Shown here in pieces: positions 4,612-12,211 of a stretch of DNA of 12,352 nt. This DNA comes from Candidatus Poseidoniales archaeon (GTDB taxonomy: Archaea > Thermoplasmatota > Poseidoniia > Poseidoniales > Poseidoniaceae). Within the stretch, counting starts at the first letter, position 1, and each line of letters opens with the position of its first letter. The notes under the pieces were generated by a model. That model searched no databases and was not told the DNA's origin. It worked only from the letters and a program-made list of their open reading frames with translations. The stretch covers positions 1 through 12,352 of the forward strand of contig JAAXIR010000177.1 in the NCBI GenBank assembly GCA_012270265.1, written 5' to 3'. The position numbers and the translations under genes are program-made.

Positions 4612-7569
4612 TCATTCGAAGAAATCTTCGAAGTCATCGGCCATGTTTCGGGTCGCTTGATTGCGCTTACGTGCTGCGAGGATGCGCTTCAGGCGAGAAC
4701 CACGCTTGATCGTAATAGGAATGAACAGTGCATTGAGCACGACGAGAATCAGGACTGCAATCCCTGCCGTCTGGAATTCACCTACCTCCGTGTAGTCAAG
4801 AACGTCCTGGAGCCATGGCACACCAAGCGGTGGTTCCGGTGGAGCAGGTTCTTCCGGAATCAAATGCTGATTGTAGTCCCACCATTGGTCTTCAATCTTC
4901 ACACGTAAGATGTTCTCACTCGGTAGTTCAAACGTGTTCTCGTTTCCTTTGGAATCAACCGGTGCGAGTACGTAGTAGTACGTTCGCATTGGACGTATAC
5001 CGTCAACTTCGAGTCCGGATTGATCAAAGGAGCCTTGTTCGCCTTGTATGCCCACAAGGCCGGTGACCAGCGGTGTTGCAAATCGGAGAGCGCTTTGCGA
5101 GGGTTCACCATCCATTCGGTAGATGTTCCATGTGACACCACCGTCTTCCTCATTCGCAGGCCATGTCCATGTCATGTTCAACTCGTAACAAGCATTCCAA
5201 TCTTGTTGCATGTCGTAGCATTCAGTGGAATTGGTAAATCTGTAGGTGTATGTGAAGGATGAAACGGCGCTTGTTGGTGGAAGTGCATCACCACAAAGTC
5301 TGGATGAACCGTCTTCTTCCATAACAACGTTGATTCGTGATGTATCGGGTTCTCCAGCTCGATTGGTTGGTAGAATAGCGTACGAGGCACAGGTTCCGGT
5401 TTCGAGTGAAACCGGGTCGACCCAACCCTCAGAATCGGTTGGTACCAACTTCACGCCGCTATCAGCCAACAACTCTGCCCAGAGGTTCTGGTTGGTTTCC
5501 ACAGTTGGGTCAGGGAAGATTGTCCCCACGGATTCATCGACGGTGAGTCTGTAGATTTGCCAACCACCAAGATATGGGTTGAGTATGTCGCCTTGTGGCG
5601 TCCATGTGAGCTCGATAGCCCCACCAACCAGTTTGCTGTGGGTAAGGTTGGAGAGGGAAACGTTCGGTTCTGGAAGGGCTCCGATGACGAGGACGATGGT
5701 GTTGGAATGAAGATTCAGGCTGATGTTCTCAAGCCCATCGTAGGCGAAGAAGTCTGGTGATTCGAGATAATCCCAGAAGGTACTGTCCAATGAACTGAGT
5801 TCAAGGAATTCGACAGAATCGTGAGGGATTGAATCAGGTAACAATGCTGAGAGATTGACATCTAGTTCAAGGGATTGAAGTTGAGCTGGTTGAAGTTCAT
5901 TTTCAAGTTGCATGACCTTGAAATCCATGATCATCAAAGGCTCTTTTCCTCCTGCAATGTTGTAATTGAATCCTTCAATTGGCAACAATACATCGTACAC
6001 AAATTGTGCTTTGTCGAGTGAAACGGCTGAACCACTCATCAGAGGCTGTTCATTGATGAGCACTTCGTCGATAATGGAGATGGTCGCATGCGCTTCAGCA
6101 TTGAAGCCGAGGGCATCCTCGACATACAGGCCAATGTCGTAATCTTTCAACGGGAAGGAAGATGCGTTGATGGAAATGGACTTTCCATATCCTATCGTGA
6201 TGACTGTATCGAGCACCCACGTATAATTCAGTGGTTCTGCAGCAACGGTGTTGGTAACGGCTGTTAGTTCGATGGCATCAGCAGTGGTGTAGGTTCCAGA
6301 GATTGAATTCATGGTAATGATTGGAAGAATGTCTCCAGCAAGGATGGATTTGAATTCAATCAACGGTTTTTCGGAGGCGGCAGAGTCTGGTATTCCATCA
6401 AATGTTGTTGAGATGAAGATGCGTAGTTCTTTTCCATCTCCAACCTTGGTGAGGTTGAACATACATGTCGACGACTCAGATGGCCCAAGCTTGTCAATTT
6501 CGCATGTTTGGAGGTATTCAGATTCGCCAACCGCATCAAACATTTCGAAGGTGATGGAGAAATCCTCTACGGTGAAATTTCCAATGTTCTCAACATCCAC
6601 CGACAGCATGTCTTCTCCGTAGTAGTAGTCTGGAGACGAAGGGTTGTGCGATGGATACATGCTTGCAATTCGTAGGTCGAGTGTGTTATCGAGAACAATC
6701 TCAACTTCAGCAAGATCGTTGTAATCGTTGAGATCACCGTTGAATGCACTTGCACTGTCGATAAGGCCGAATTCGAAGATGTACCTCCCTGGCACGGAGT
6801 AGTTGAGGGCAGGCAAGGCAATCGTGTACGGTTGCTCATAGCCACCTGCTGGAAGCGTTGTAACGCTTTGATTGGCTGTAGCTACGAGTGTTCCGTCGAG
6901 ATCCCGCAAATTCCAGCCCATGTAAGCGATTAAGCCACACTCGCCACATGTATGGGCGGTACCAGAGATGCTCATGACGTAGTCTTGCTCCGTGTTGAGG
7001 ACGAACTCACCGTTGTATGTGTGGAGGCCGGAGAGGGTTTCTCGAGGGTCTTGGTCTTGGTCAACGGAGACATCGCTGTATTCTGCAGTGAGATTGATGT
7101 TGTACGAGAGAACGTCGTCGCTGGTATCAACATCAGCAAACGTGAATTTGAAGACAACGGTGAATGTACCTGTCACACCGTTTGGATACCACTGCGTTGC
7201 ATCGCTGAAGTTGCCGGTGTCTCCGTTGAGTAGCCCATTGATGTTGATTTGACCGCTTGCGATATCGTTTGAGATGCACTGTGTGGCTGTTTTCATACCC
7301 GAACAGATGAACCAATCCATCGTTCGCGTCGAAGTTTGTGGGCCAAGGGCTTGGTTCTCAACTTCTGCGGAGAAGGTGATTGGATCAAACGCTGCATAGT
7401 TTCGGTTCTCAACCGGACTTTTTCCGCTTAATATCGCAAGGTCAACTTGTTCGATAGCCGTTGCAGTTGGCACGGTAATCAGTGCCGACATGAGCGACAA
7501 GAGCATCAAGGAAACCAAGCCAAGGCCGGTTTTTTTCTTCGCAACAGTCGGTCGCTCCGCTCCTGTCAT
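4612..7569 (-). CDS. Large secreted, C-terminally membrane-anchored surface protein with Ig/PKD/FnIII-like domains
   Basis: A 985-residue protein of unknown role. It begins with a typical Sec signal (RPTVAKKK, hydrophobic stretch to about 33, then TATA-IEQ). Next come beta-rich regions: an N-terminal sandwich with a HTCGECG segment (C208, C211); a CARDB-like repeat (about 294-402); a PKD-like repeat (about 411-501, ending LYVEDALGFNAEAHATISI); a less clear region; and two FnIII-like repeats (about 626-745 and 760-890, with WQIYRLTVD and WNIYRMDGE strands). A proline-rich stalk, EEPAPPEPP, leads to a transmembrane helix (about 934-954), a K/R-rich stop-transfer and an acidic tail ending DDFEDFFE. 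At least 13 N-X-S/T sequons suggest glycosylation. I chose the ATG at 7569 over the TTG at 7596 because it gives a normal signal peptide. Adhesion, S-layer association or substrate capture are possible. Domain names are by pattern, not by search. Confidence 0.8.
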   Translation of the reverse strand: MTGAERPTVAKKKTGLGLVSLMLLSLMSALITVPTATAIEQVDLAILSGKSPVENRNYAAFDPITFSAEVENQALGPQTSTRTMDWFICSGMKTATQCISNDIASGQININGLLNGDTGNFSDATQWYPNGVTGTFTVVFKFTFADVDTSDDVLSYNINLTAEYSDVSVDQDQDPRETLSGLHTYNGEFVLNTEQDYVMSISGTAHTCGECGLIAYMGWNLRDLDGTLVATANQSVTTLPAGGYEQPYTIALPALNYSVPGRYIFEFGLIDSASAFNGDLNDYNDLAEVEIVLDNTLDLRIASMYPSHNPSSPDYYYGEDMLSVDVENIGNFTVEDFSITFEMFDAVGESEYLQTCEIDKLGPSESSTCMFNLTKVGDGKELRIFISTTFDGIPDSAASEKPLIEFKSILAGDILPIITMNSISGTYTTADAIELTAVTNTVAAEPLNYTWVLDTVITIGYGKSISINASSFPLKDYDIGLYVEDALGFNAEAHATISIIDEVLINEQPLMSGSAVSLDKAQFVYDVLLPIEGFNYNIAGGKEPLMIMDFKVMQLENELQPAQLQSLELDVNLSALLPDSIPHDSVEFLELSSLDSTFWDYLESPDFFAYDGLENISLNLHSNTIVLVIGALPEPNVSLSNLTHSKLVGGAIELTWTPQGDILNPYLGGWQIYRLTVDESVGTIFPDPTVETNQNLWAELLADSGVKLVPTDSEGWVDPVSLETGTCASYAILPTNRAGEPDTSRINVVMEEDGSSRLCGDALPPTSAVSSFTYTYRFTNSTECYDMQQDWNACYELNMTWTWPANEEDGGVTWNIYRMDGEPSQSALRFATPLVTGLVGIQGEQGSFDQSGLEVDGIRPMRTYYYVLAPVDSKGNENTFELPSENILRVKIEDQWWDYNQHLIPEEPAPPEPPLGVPWLQDVLDYTEVGEFQTAGIAVLILVVLNALFIPITIKRGSRLKRILAARKRNQATRNMADDFEDFFE

Positions 7570-7633
7570 CGTACGGTGGTCGCATGGATGATTCAAAGAC
7601 TCATCGCATGAATCACGGTAAAATCAACTGGTT

Positions 7634-7653
7634 CCAAACACCAATTTGTTTGG
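7634..7653. repeat. Inverted repeat in the divergent intergenic region
   Basis: CCAAAC (7634-7639) and GTTTGG (7648-7653) are perfect 6-bp arms around an 8-nt spacer. Allowing one bulged base extends the match to GTTCCAAAC and GTTTGGCAAC (7631-7657). It lies in the 118-bp gap between the large surface-protein gene (minus) and the pilin-like gene (plus), so it could be an operator. It could also be chance. Confidence 0.35.
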
Positions 7654-7687
7654 CAACGTTCATGACATCCTTTGTCGTGGTCACTCC

Positions 7688-8791
7688 ATGGGAGGAGGGG
7701 ATTGGTCGCAACTTCGAGACGATGAGGACGGACTCACTGCCGTCATTGAATTCCTCTCTGCCTTCACGCTCTTTCTCATGATCCTTACAGCGTTCATGTC
7801 CTTGGCCCAGCTTGAAATGGGTTCCAACGATACGGAAATCGATCAAGTTGACCAAGCCGTTGTCTCGGGTCTGGATCGTCTTACGAGCGGTGCTGGTTGG
7901 TTTGTGCCGAGCGACGGAGAAGACGGCTTGGATTACGCAAATTCAACTGCGGATTGGCATCTTCAGAGTGCGGAAGTCTTGGAACAAGGGCGGGTTCAAA
8001 CTGGTCTCATGTTCGACAAGCAGGTTGACATGAACCGGATATCAGCGCTTTCGAACGTGACGCTCGAAGGGTTCTCAAAGGGATTAGGCCTTGATGAGGA
8101 CCTGACTGCATTTTTGCGAATTTCCATTCACGCATCTGAAAACGATTCTCGTGTTGGATTGAATTTGTTCGAAGGAGGGGCTGATTTGAGTAATGCTCGA
8201 ATGGCTTCGACGGCATCGAGCACGGCTCGAATGGGAACCGAATTGGTGCTGATTACACTCGAAGTACATGACGCTGGTAGGATGAACGAAGACCTGCAAA
8301 TGACGGAAGTCATGACGCGTCCAATCAGCGGCGGTCCTGAATGGATCGAAGTGTACAACGACAACGCCTTCGCAACCAGCCTTTACGGTTGGTCCTTTAA
8401 CACGTCTTCGGGCTCACCATCAAACGAGGGTCTTCTACAAGGTGGCGGTATTCAAGGCCACTCAGTGGCCCTTTTCACCGGGGCGTTAGCATCCCAAGAG
8501 CAAGGAAATGCATCTCAAATGTTCGATTTGGGTCAATACGGGTTGTTGGGGACTGGTTCGATGAATCTCTTGGATGATGGGTCGGGTGTCATCGAACTAC
8601 GTTTCACACGTCCAGGGAAAGTGAATCCAGTTCCCAACTCCAAGGCTGAGTGGGGTCCCCAAGCCGGCTTGCCGGTTGGTCTCAACCAAGTTATCGTCTG
8701 GGACGGAACGAACACGATGTCTTCGACAGCATGGTCTGTTCAAACCGGTCCAACGCCCGGTGATGTGTTCTTTGAACCATCAAATGCTTCA
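7688..8791 (+). CDS. Pilin-like membrane-anchored protein with a lamin-tail-like domain
   Basis: This 367-residue protein (stop codon TGA at 8792-8794 excluded from the span given) starts with a short charged leader, WSQLRDDEDG (6-15), then one hydrophobic helix, LTAVIEFLSAFTLFLMILTA (16-35). Most of the protein lies outside. The arrangement resembles archaeal type IV pilin-like (class III) signals, with a possible cut after Gly15, but the Glu falls at +6, which is not canonical; an uncleaved N-terminal anchor is the alternative. About residues 205-345 resemble a lamin-tail (LTD) beta-sandwich: GGPEWIEVYNDN, then LYGWSF, HSVALFTG, LLDDGSGVIELRF. LTDs are common in secreted bacterial and archaeal proteins. 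The ATG at 7688 was preferred to one at 7646, which only adds an unlikely leader. The stop overlaps the start of the KaiC gene (ATGA), tying this surface protein to the ATPases downstream. Confidence 0.65.
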
Positions 8792-9606
8792 TGAACTCGG
8801 TTGGGCTGGGAGAACCGATAGCCGTGCAAGCCGCATCGACATATTCCCGAGACCGCTGCGTGACCGGTATTCATGGTCTCGATGAAATTCTTCGTGGAGG
8901 AATCCCTTACGGCTCCACAGTTCTGGCGTCTGGAACGTGTGGTTCAGGAAAAACGACACTCGGTATGGAGTTCCTCGTTCGTGGTGCACTTGCTGGCGAA
9001 GCATGCGCTCACTTTACAGCGACAGAACCATCGGTCAAGTTGCTGGAAAACATTCGCCAGTATGCGTTCTTCGACATGAACATGGTCGATACCGGTTTGA
9101 TCAACGTCTTCGATATGGACGTACTGTATTCCTGGCTAGGTTTGGACAAATCCACATTCGACTTGGACGACGTCCACGCTTTAATCAAGTCCATTACCGA
9201 TATCGTCAACACCATTGGTGTAACTCGTCTCGTCATCGATTCCGTTACGACGCTCTGTTACAAAATCAAGTCCGAGCAATTGATTCGAGATTTTCTTTTC
9301 ACGCTTGGTAAGAAACTCGCAACACTTGGCTGCACAACTATTCTGATTTCAGAAATTACCTCGGCCACCGAGAACGCTCACTGGTCTTCCTTCGGTGTCG
9401 AAGAAGCGATTGCAGACGGTATTGTTGTTATGGGTGACGTTGAGCGTATGGGGCATCTTCTGCGATTCCTGCAAGTTGTCAAAATGCGTGGAACTGCTCA
9501 CAGTCGGGCTAAGCATGCGATTGAACTCACGCCGCTTGGTGTAATGCTGACGCCGATGTTGAAATGGGGCGCTCAAAGCGATAAGACGTCCAAATGGGGT
9601 GCTTGA
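8791..9606 (+). CDS. KaiC/RecA-family ATPase with intact P-loop
   Basis: Single-domain cytoplasmic P-loop ATPase of the KaiC group, 271 residues. The entry motif TGIHGLDEILRGGIPYGS (25-42) is typical. Walker A is GTCGSGKT (48-55) and Walker B is RLVID (146-150) with Asp150. The C-terminal strand block KMRGTAHSRAKHAIELTPLG (231-250) is diagnostic of KaiC-like proteins. At the place of the paired catalytic glutamates in KaiC it has FTATEP (75-80), so only Glu79 of the pair is kept. Archaeal single-domain KaiC relatives include ArlH, which works with the archaellum motor, and many signalling proteins. Function here is unknown. The ATG overlaps the stop of the pilin-like gene by 4 bp, and two further KaiC-like genes follow directly, so an oligomer of the three is plausible. 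Family call firm, role inferred. Confidence 0.88.
   Translation: MNSVGLGEPIAVQAASTYSRDRCVTGIHGLDEILRGGIPYGSTVLASGTCGSGKTTLGMEFLVRGALAGEACAHFTATEPSVKLLENIRQYAFFDMNMVDTGLINVFDMDVLYSWLGLDKSTFDLDDVHALIKSITDIVNTIGVTRLVIDSVTTLCYKIKSEQLIRDFLFTLGKKLATLGCTTILISEITSATENAHWSSFGVEEAIADGIVVMGDVERMGHLLRFLQVVKMRGTAHSRAKHAIELTPLGVMLTPMLKWGAQSDKTSKWGA
9596..9601 (+). promoter_or_regulatory. Shine-Dalgarno-like GGGGTG before the second KaiC-like gene
   Basis: GGGGTG ends 7 nt before the ATG at 9609, inside the last codons of the preceding gene. It favours 9609 over the in-frame ATG at 9594, which would overlap the upstream gene by 13 bp and has no such site. Confidence 0.5.
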
Positions 9607-9608
9607 TT

Positions 9609-10193
9609 ATGTTTGAACTCGATCAACGAATTGCTGAGCAACTCTCAACCATTTCATTGAACAGCTCAGTTCAGGTACGCTGTGGTAACTCCAACGCATT
9701 CATGGTGACTGCGAGCACAATGCTGCCATTGATGCAGATGTTCGAAATGGGTGGAGTCTACATCTCAGCAAGCAGAGGAGCAGTCGAGATTATCCAAGCG
9801 TTTGAGTCGATTGGTGTTGATGTTTCCAACATCCAATTCATCGATTTGGTTTCATCTGGAATTCTTGGTGGAACTGACGTGAGTTATCCAAACCTCCATT
9901 TTGTCGATAGCCCAATTATGCTTGAATCGGGTCTCTTGCGCACGCTCTATATTTTGCGAACGACACAAACACAACGAAACTTCGTCTTCCTTGACAGCGT
10001 CAATGCGCTGGCCATTTACAACGAGGATCGAATGCTCGCTGAATATCTTCACACCTTCATCAACACATTCCGACAGCGAGAGGTTCTCTCCATCATCCTC
10101 AACGTACCAGACCAGACGCCACCTCTGGTCCTTTCAAATCTCGATTTGTATTGTACTGATTTGGTCGATCGTGGCCAGGTGGTTATTCACTGA
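9609..10193 (+). CDS. Degenerate KaiC-like protein lacking a P-loop
   Basis: A 194-residue protein that follows the KaiC/RecA fold order but has no Walker A: where GxxGxGKT should be, the sequence reads VQVRCGNSNAFMVTAS (21-36), without the lysine. Later elements are present: GGVYISASRGAVEII (48-62), a strand and loop VSNIQFIDLVSS (72-83), and a Walker B-like FVFLDSVNALAIYNED (125-140) with Asp129. The C-terminal strand is short (DLVDRGQVVIH), so the usual KaiC tail is missing and the protein is smaller than its neighbours. It begins 2 nt after the stop of the active KaiC gene. It is likely a non-catalytic partner in a mixed oligomer or a sensory/scaffold subunit; binding of nucleotide at a shared interface cannot be excluded. 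Assignment is by fold pattern and context. Confidence 0.7.
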   Translation: MFELDQRIAEQLSTISLNSSVQVRCGNSNAFMVTASTMLPLMQMFEMGGVYISASRGAVEIIQAFESIGVDVSNIQFIDLVSSGILGGTDVSYPNLHFVDSPIMLESGLLRTLYILRTTQTQRNFVFLDSVNALAIYNEDRMLAEYLHTFINTFRQREVLSIILNVPDQTPPLVLSNLDLYCTDLVDRGQVVIH

Positions 10194-10197
10194 GGGG
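10192..10197 (+). promoter_or_regulatory. Shine-Dalgarno-like GAGGGG before the third KaiC-like gene
   Basis: GAGGGG overlaps the stop of the preceding gene and ends 7 nt before the ATG at 10205. An in-frame TGA at 10199-10201 excludes any earlier start, so the start of the third gene is fixed. Confidence 0.5.
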
Positions 10198-10204
10198 ATG
10201 AAGC

Positions 10205-11008
10205 ATGCGAAAGAACATCACATTCGATGCAGAAGACGAGGAATTCTTCGGACAAGTGGGCTCGTTTGGGGTCCCAAAGTTCGACAACGAAATGCACGGG
10301 GGTGTACCTCGTGGCTTCACAATGGTTGCGTTTACTGAAACAGGATCTGGTGCAGAGTTGTTCGCCAAGCAATTCATTTCGCCTGCTGAGGAATCCGAAA
10401 ACACACTCTACATCTCAACCAACGAAGCACAACCTGAAATCGTTCGTGTCTTCAACAAATACGGGTGGCCGCTCGATGTCAATGTTCGTACTATTGGTGA
10501 GGAATACAACGCCAACGTTCTCGAGAAAGAATTGCTTGCAAGTCGGTATCGATTGGAAGGGTTTAGCTTGGAGGACATCCAGCGACTTGCTCAAACTCGA
10601 TTCGTAGAGGATTCAACGCAAGATTACCTCACAGAAGTTACAAATGAAATCATGGCATTAGGACCATACTTCCGAGCTGGTATTGACAGCCTCGATTTCT
10701 TCCTTCAGCGAGACGATCCAGGGCGTGTTGTCGCCATGATCCGAATGCTTCAAGCCCACACGCAAATGTACCGTGGCCTCCTTCTGATCATGGTCTCTGT
10801 CAATGGTCTGCCTGCATCCGTGCGTCAGGAATTGTCAAGCATTGCTGACATGGTACTGACGTTTGGTGTACGAACCATCGGTTCCGATTTTGAAACGTCG
10901 ATGATTGTCTCAAAGTTCAGAAACGCTCCTGAGAACCTCAAGATGCTGGTCTTCCGTGTAACACCAGAAGAAGGTATTACGCCAGAAACCGTGGAACGTA
11001 TCGCTTGA
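10205..11008 (+). CDS. KaiC-like protein with inactivated P-loop (GSGAE in place of GSGKT)
   Basis: A 267-residue KaiC/RecA-family protein. The entry motif FGVPKFDNEMHGGVPRGF (21-38) matches the family's L..GG.P.G pattern. The P-loop position reads FTETGSGAEL (43-52): glycines are kept but the Walker A Lys-Thr is replaced by Ala50-Glu51, which should abolish normal ATP hydrolysis. LYISTNEAQPEIV (68-80) corresponds to the catalytic-glutamate strand with Glu74. Walker B is represented by AGIDSLD (158-164). A charged helical insertion lies at about 98-150. The C-terminal block SKFRNAPENLKMLVFRVTPE (236-255) is the KaiC-type ending. It comes 11 bp after the second KaiC-like gene and is probably cotranscribed. 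I infer a regulatory or structural partner of the active paralogue; the biological role is unknown. Confidence 0.75.
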   Translation: MRKNITFDAEDEEFFGQVGSFGVPKFDNEMHGGVPRGFTMVAFTETGSGAELFAKQFISPAEESENTLYISTNEAQPEIVRVFNKYGWPLDVNVRTIGEEYNANVLEKELLASRYRLEGFSLEDIQRLAQTRFVEDSTQDYLTEVTNEIMALGPYFRAGIDSLDFFLQRDDPGRVVAMIRMLQAHTQMYRGLLLIMVSVNGLPASVRQELSSIADMVLTFGVRTIGSDFETSMIVSKFRNAPENLKMLVFRVTPEEGITPETVERIA

Positions 11009-11054
11009 TTGGCTCCATGGGCAGAGCGACATCTCCAAAGAGGGCGGAGGCTGC

Positions 11055-11060
11055 GGGTGA
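11055..11060 (+). promoter_or_regulatory. Shine-Dalgarno GGGTGA of the methyltransferase gene
   Basis: GGGTGA ends 3 nt before the ATG at 11064; a second purine run, GGCGGAGG (11043-11050), lies further upstream. The TGA in this site is also an in-frame stop, so no earlier start exists. Confidence 0.45.
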
Positions 11061-11063
11061 ATC

Positions 11064-11807
11064 ATGTCCAAGCGTGCAGCAACCGGCGGATACGACCCGT
11101 CAGGCATTGACCTTGACGCTTGGACGGAGCTTGAAGAGCAACTTGAAGCAACCATCCCAAACTACGACCGTGTCAACAAACTGATGACCTTTGGTCAGGA
11201 CAAGCGATGGCGTCGTAACGTTCGAAATCATGCTACTAAGGGCATGAAAGTGCTTGAGGTTGGATGTGGCCCGGGCAGTTTCGCAGAAGACCTCGTCGGG
11301 TTGGATGTGACCTGTCTCGATCCCTCTGACGCCATGCTCAAGGTTGCAAAGAAACGAGTCGATGGCGCTCGTGCTTCACGTGGTGAAGCACCTGCAGCCT
11401 ACGTACAAGCACTCGCAGAGGACATTCCTTTGGAAGACAATTCGTTTGACATGGTCTTTTGCCTGTTTTCATTCCGAGACTTCCAAGACAAGAAAAAAGG
11501 TCTCGAAGAAATCTATCGCGTCCTCAAGCCTGGTGGACAATTGGTGATGTGCGATGCTGGAAAAGCAAACTATCTGCACGGTCTAACGGGGCGAATCTGG
11601 ATGAGCACAGTGGTACAATGGATGGCTCGATGGGTGACGAAGACGAAGGATCATCCGTGGAAGGGACTGGCTCGTTCGTACACGCATTATGGTACCAACA
11701 AATACTACAGGAACATGATGAAGGAAGTCGGATTTCAGGATGTCTCCGGACGACTTCTGTATCCGTTCATGATGTCAAGTAGGTTCCGAGGGCGAAAACC
11801 GCAATAG
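11064..11807 (+). CDS. UbiE/MenG-like quinone C-methyltransferase
   Basis: SAM-dependent class I methyltransferase, 247 residues. It most resembles UbiE/MenG, which methylate the ring of demethylmenaquinone or the ubiquinone precursor. Motif I is VLEVGCGPG (63-71), the acidic ribose-binding position is Asp86 (CLDPSD), and AEDIPLEDNSFDMV (118-131) is motif II-like. UbiE features are NYDRVNKLMTFGQDKRWR (33-50) before the core, LFSFRDFQDKKKGLEEIYRV (134-153) and LKPGG. A quinone role fits the respiratory genes nearby, but the substrate is not proven; other UbiE-like enzymes act on different lipids. The gene follows the KaiC-like cluster with a 55-bp gap and has its own ribosome site, so it may or may not belong to the same transcript. 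Confidence 0.75.
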   Translation: MSKRAATGGYDPSGIDLDAWTELEEQLEATIPNYDRVNKLMTFGQDKRWRRNVRNHATKGMKVLEVGCGPGSFAEDLVGLDVTCLDPSDAMLKVAKKRVDGARASRGEAPAAYVQALAEDIPLEDNSFDMVFCLFSFRDFQDKKKGLEEIYRVLKPGGQLVMCDAGKANYLHGLTGRIWMSTVVQWMARWVTKTKDHPWKGLARSYTHYGTNKYYRNMMKEVGFQDVSGRLLYPFMMSSRFRGRKPQ

Positions 11808-11845
11808 TGCGCATCGATTGTTTGAACAAAAGACTCCATTAGCCT

Positions 11846-11851
11846 CATAAA
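11846..11851 (+). promoter_or_regulatory. Possible TATA element of the ATP synthase operon
   Basis: CATAAA lies 25-30 nt upstream of base 11876, after the A/G-poor stretch that ends the methyltransferase gene. A transcript beginning near 11875 would be almost leaderless: either the GTG at 11876 or the ATG at 11885, 9 nt later, would be its first start. No strong Shine-Dalgarno is seen. Confidence 0.35.
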
Positions 11852-11884
11852 CCCCCTCCCAGTCGCAAAATCATAGTGGTTGTC

Positions 11885-12202
11885 ATGGGTATGGAAAAAG
11901 TCCTCCAGAGCATCAAAGAAGCCGAGCAAGCGGCTGAAAAGACACTTGCAGACGCTCAATCCGAATCGAGCCGAATCGTCAGTGATGCCCGAAGAGATGC
12001 TGCTGAACTTGTCGCACAAGCAACCACCGATGCGCAAAGTTCTGTCCAGTCGACGCTCGATGCTGCGAAAGAGGCTGCAATGAAGAACGTGAAGTCCGTA
12101 CAAAAAGAAGGCGGGAAAGCCGTTGCATCTGTTGAATCCGATGCGAGCTCCAAGCAAGACGCTGCTGTCGCCCTCATCGTCGAGAAACTCCTCAATCAGT
12201 GA
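11885..12202 (+). CDS. atpH: A-type ATP synthase subunit H (peripheral stalk)
   Basis: Archaeal A1Ao ATP synthase subunit H forms a coiled-coil heterodimer with subunit E in the peripheral stalks that hold A1 to Ao. The 105-residue product is a nearly uninterrupted charged, Ala-rich helix: EKVLQSIKEAEQAAEKTLAD, then alternating Ala/Glu/Lys/Arg up to a short C-terminal helix ALIVEKLLNQ. It has no transmembrane segment. The family call is supported by position directly before the subunit I gene, the usual archaeal order. The ATG at 11885 is chosen; a GTG at 11876 (three residues longer) and an ATG at 11891 are alternatives. Alanine and serine are high and lysine relatively low for the family. 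Confidence 0.8.
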   Translation: MGMEKVLQSIKEAEQAAEKTLADAQSESSRIVSDARRDAAELVAQATTDAQSSVQSTLDAAKEAAMKNVKSVQKEGGKAVASVESDASSKQDAAVALIVEKLLNQ

Positions 12203-12211
12203 AGTGGTACC

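Noticed and set aside
7570..7596. TTG start at 7596 for the large surface protein
   Set aside because: The extra nine residues do not improve the signal peptide, and the ATG at 7569 gives a normal one.
8791..11008. A circadian KaiABC clock
   Set aside because: The proteins are single-domain, two lack a working P-loop, and no KaiA- or KaiB-like gene is present.
7688..11008. An archaellum operon with arlH
   Set aside because: No ArlI-type secretion ATPase, no ArlJ membrane protein and no canonical archaellin are seen here; only the KaiC relationship and a pilin-like helix recall it.
11735..12157. 140-codon minus-strand open frame
   Set aside because: It is antisense to the end of the methyltransferase gene and to atpH; it has no recognisable motifs, and the plus-strand genes explain the region.
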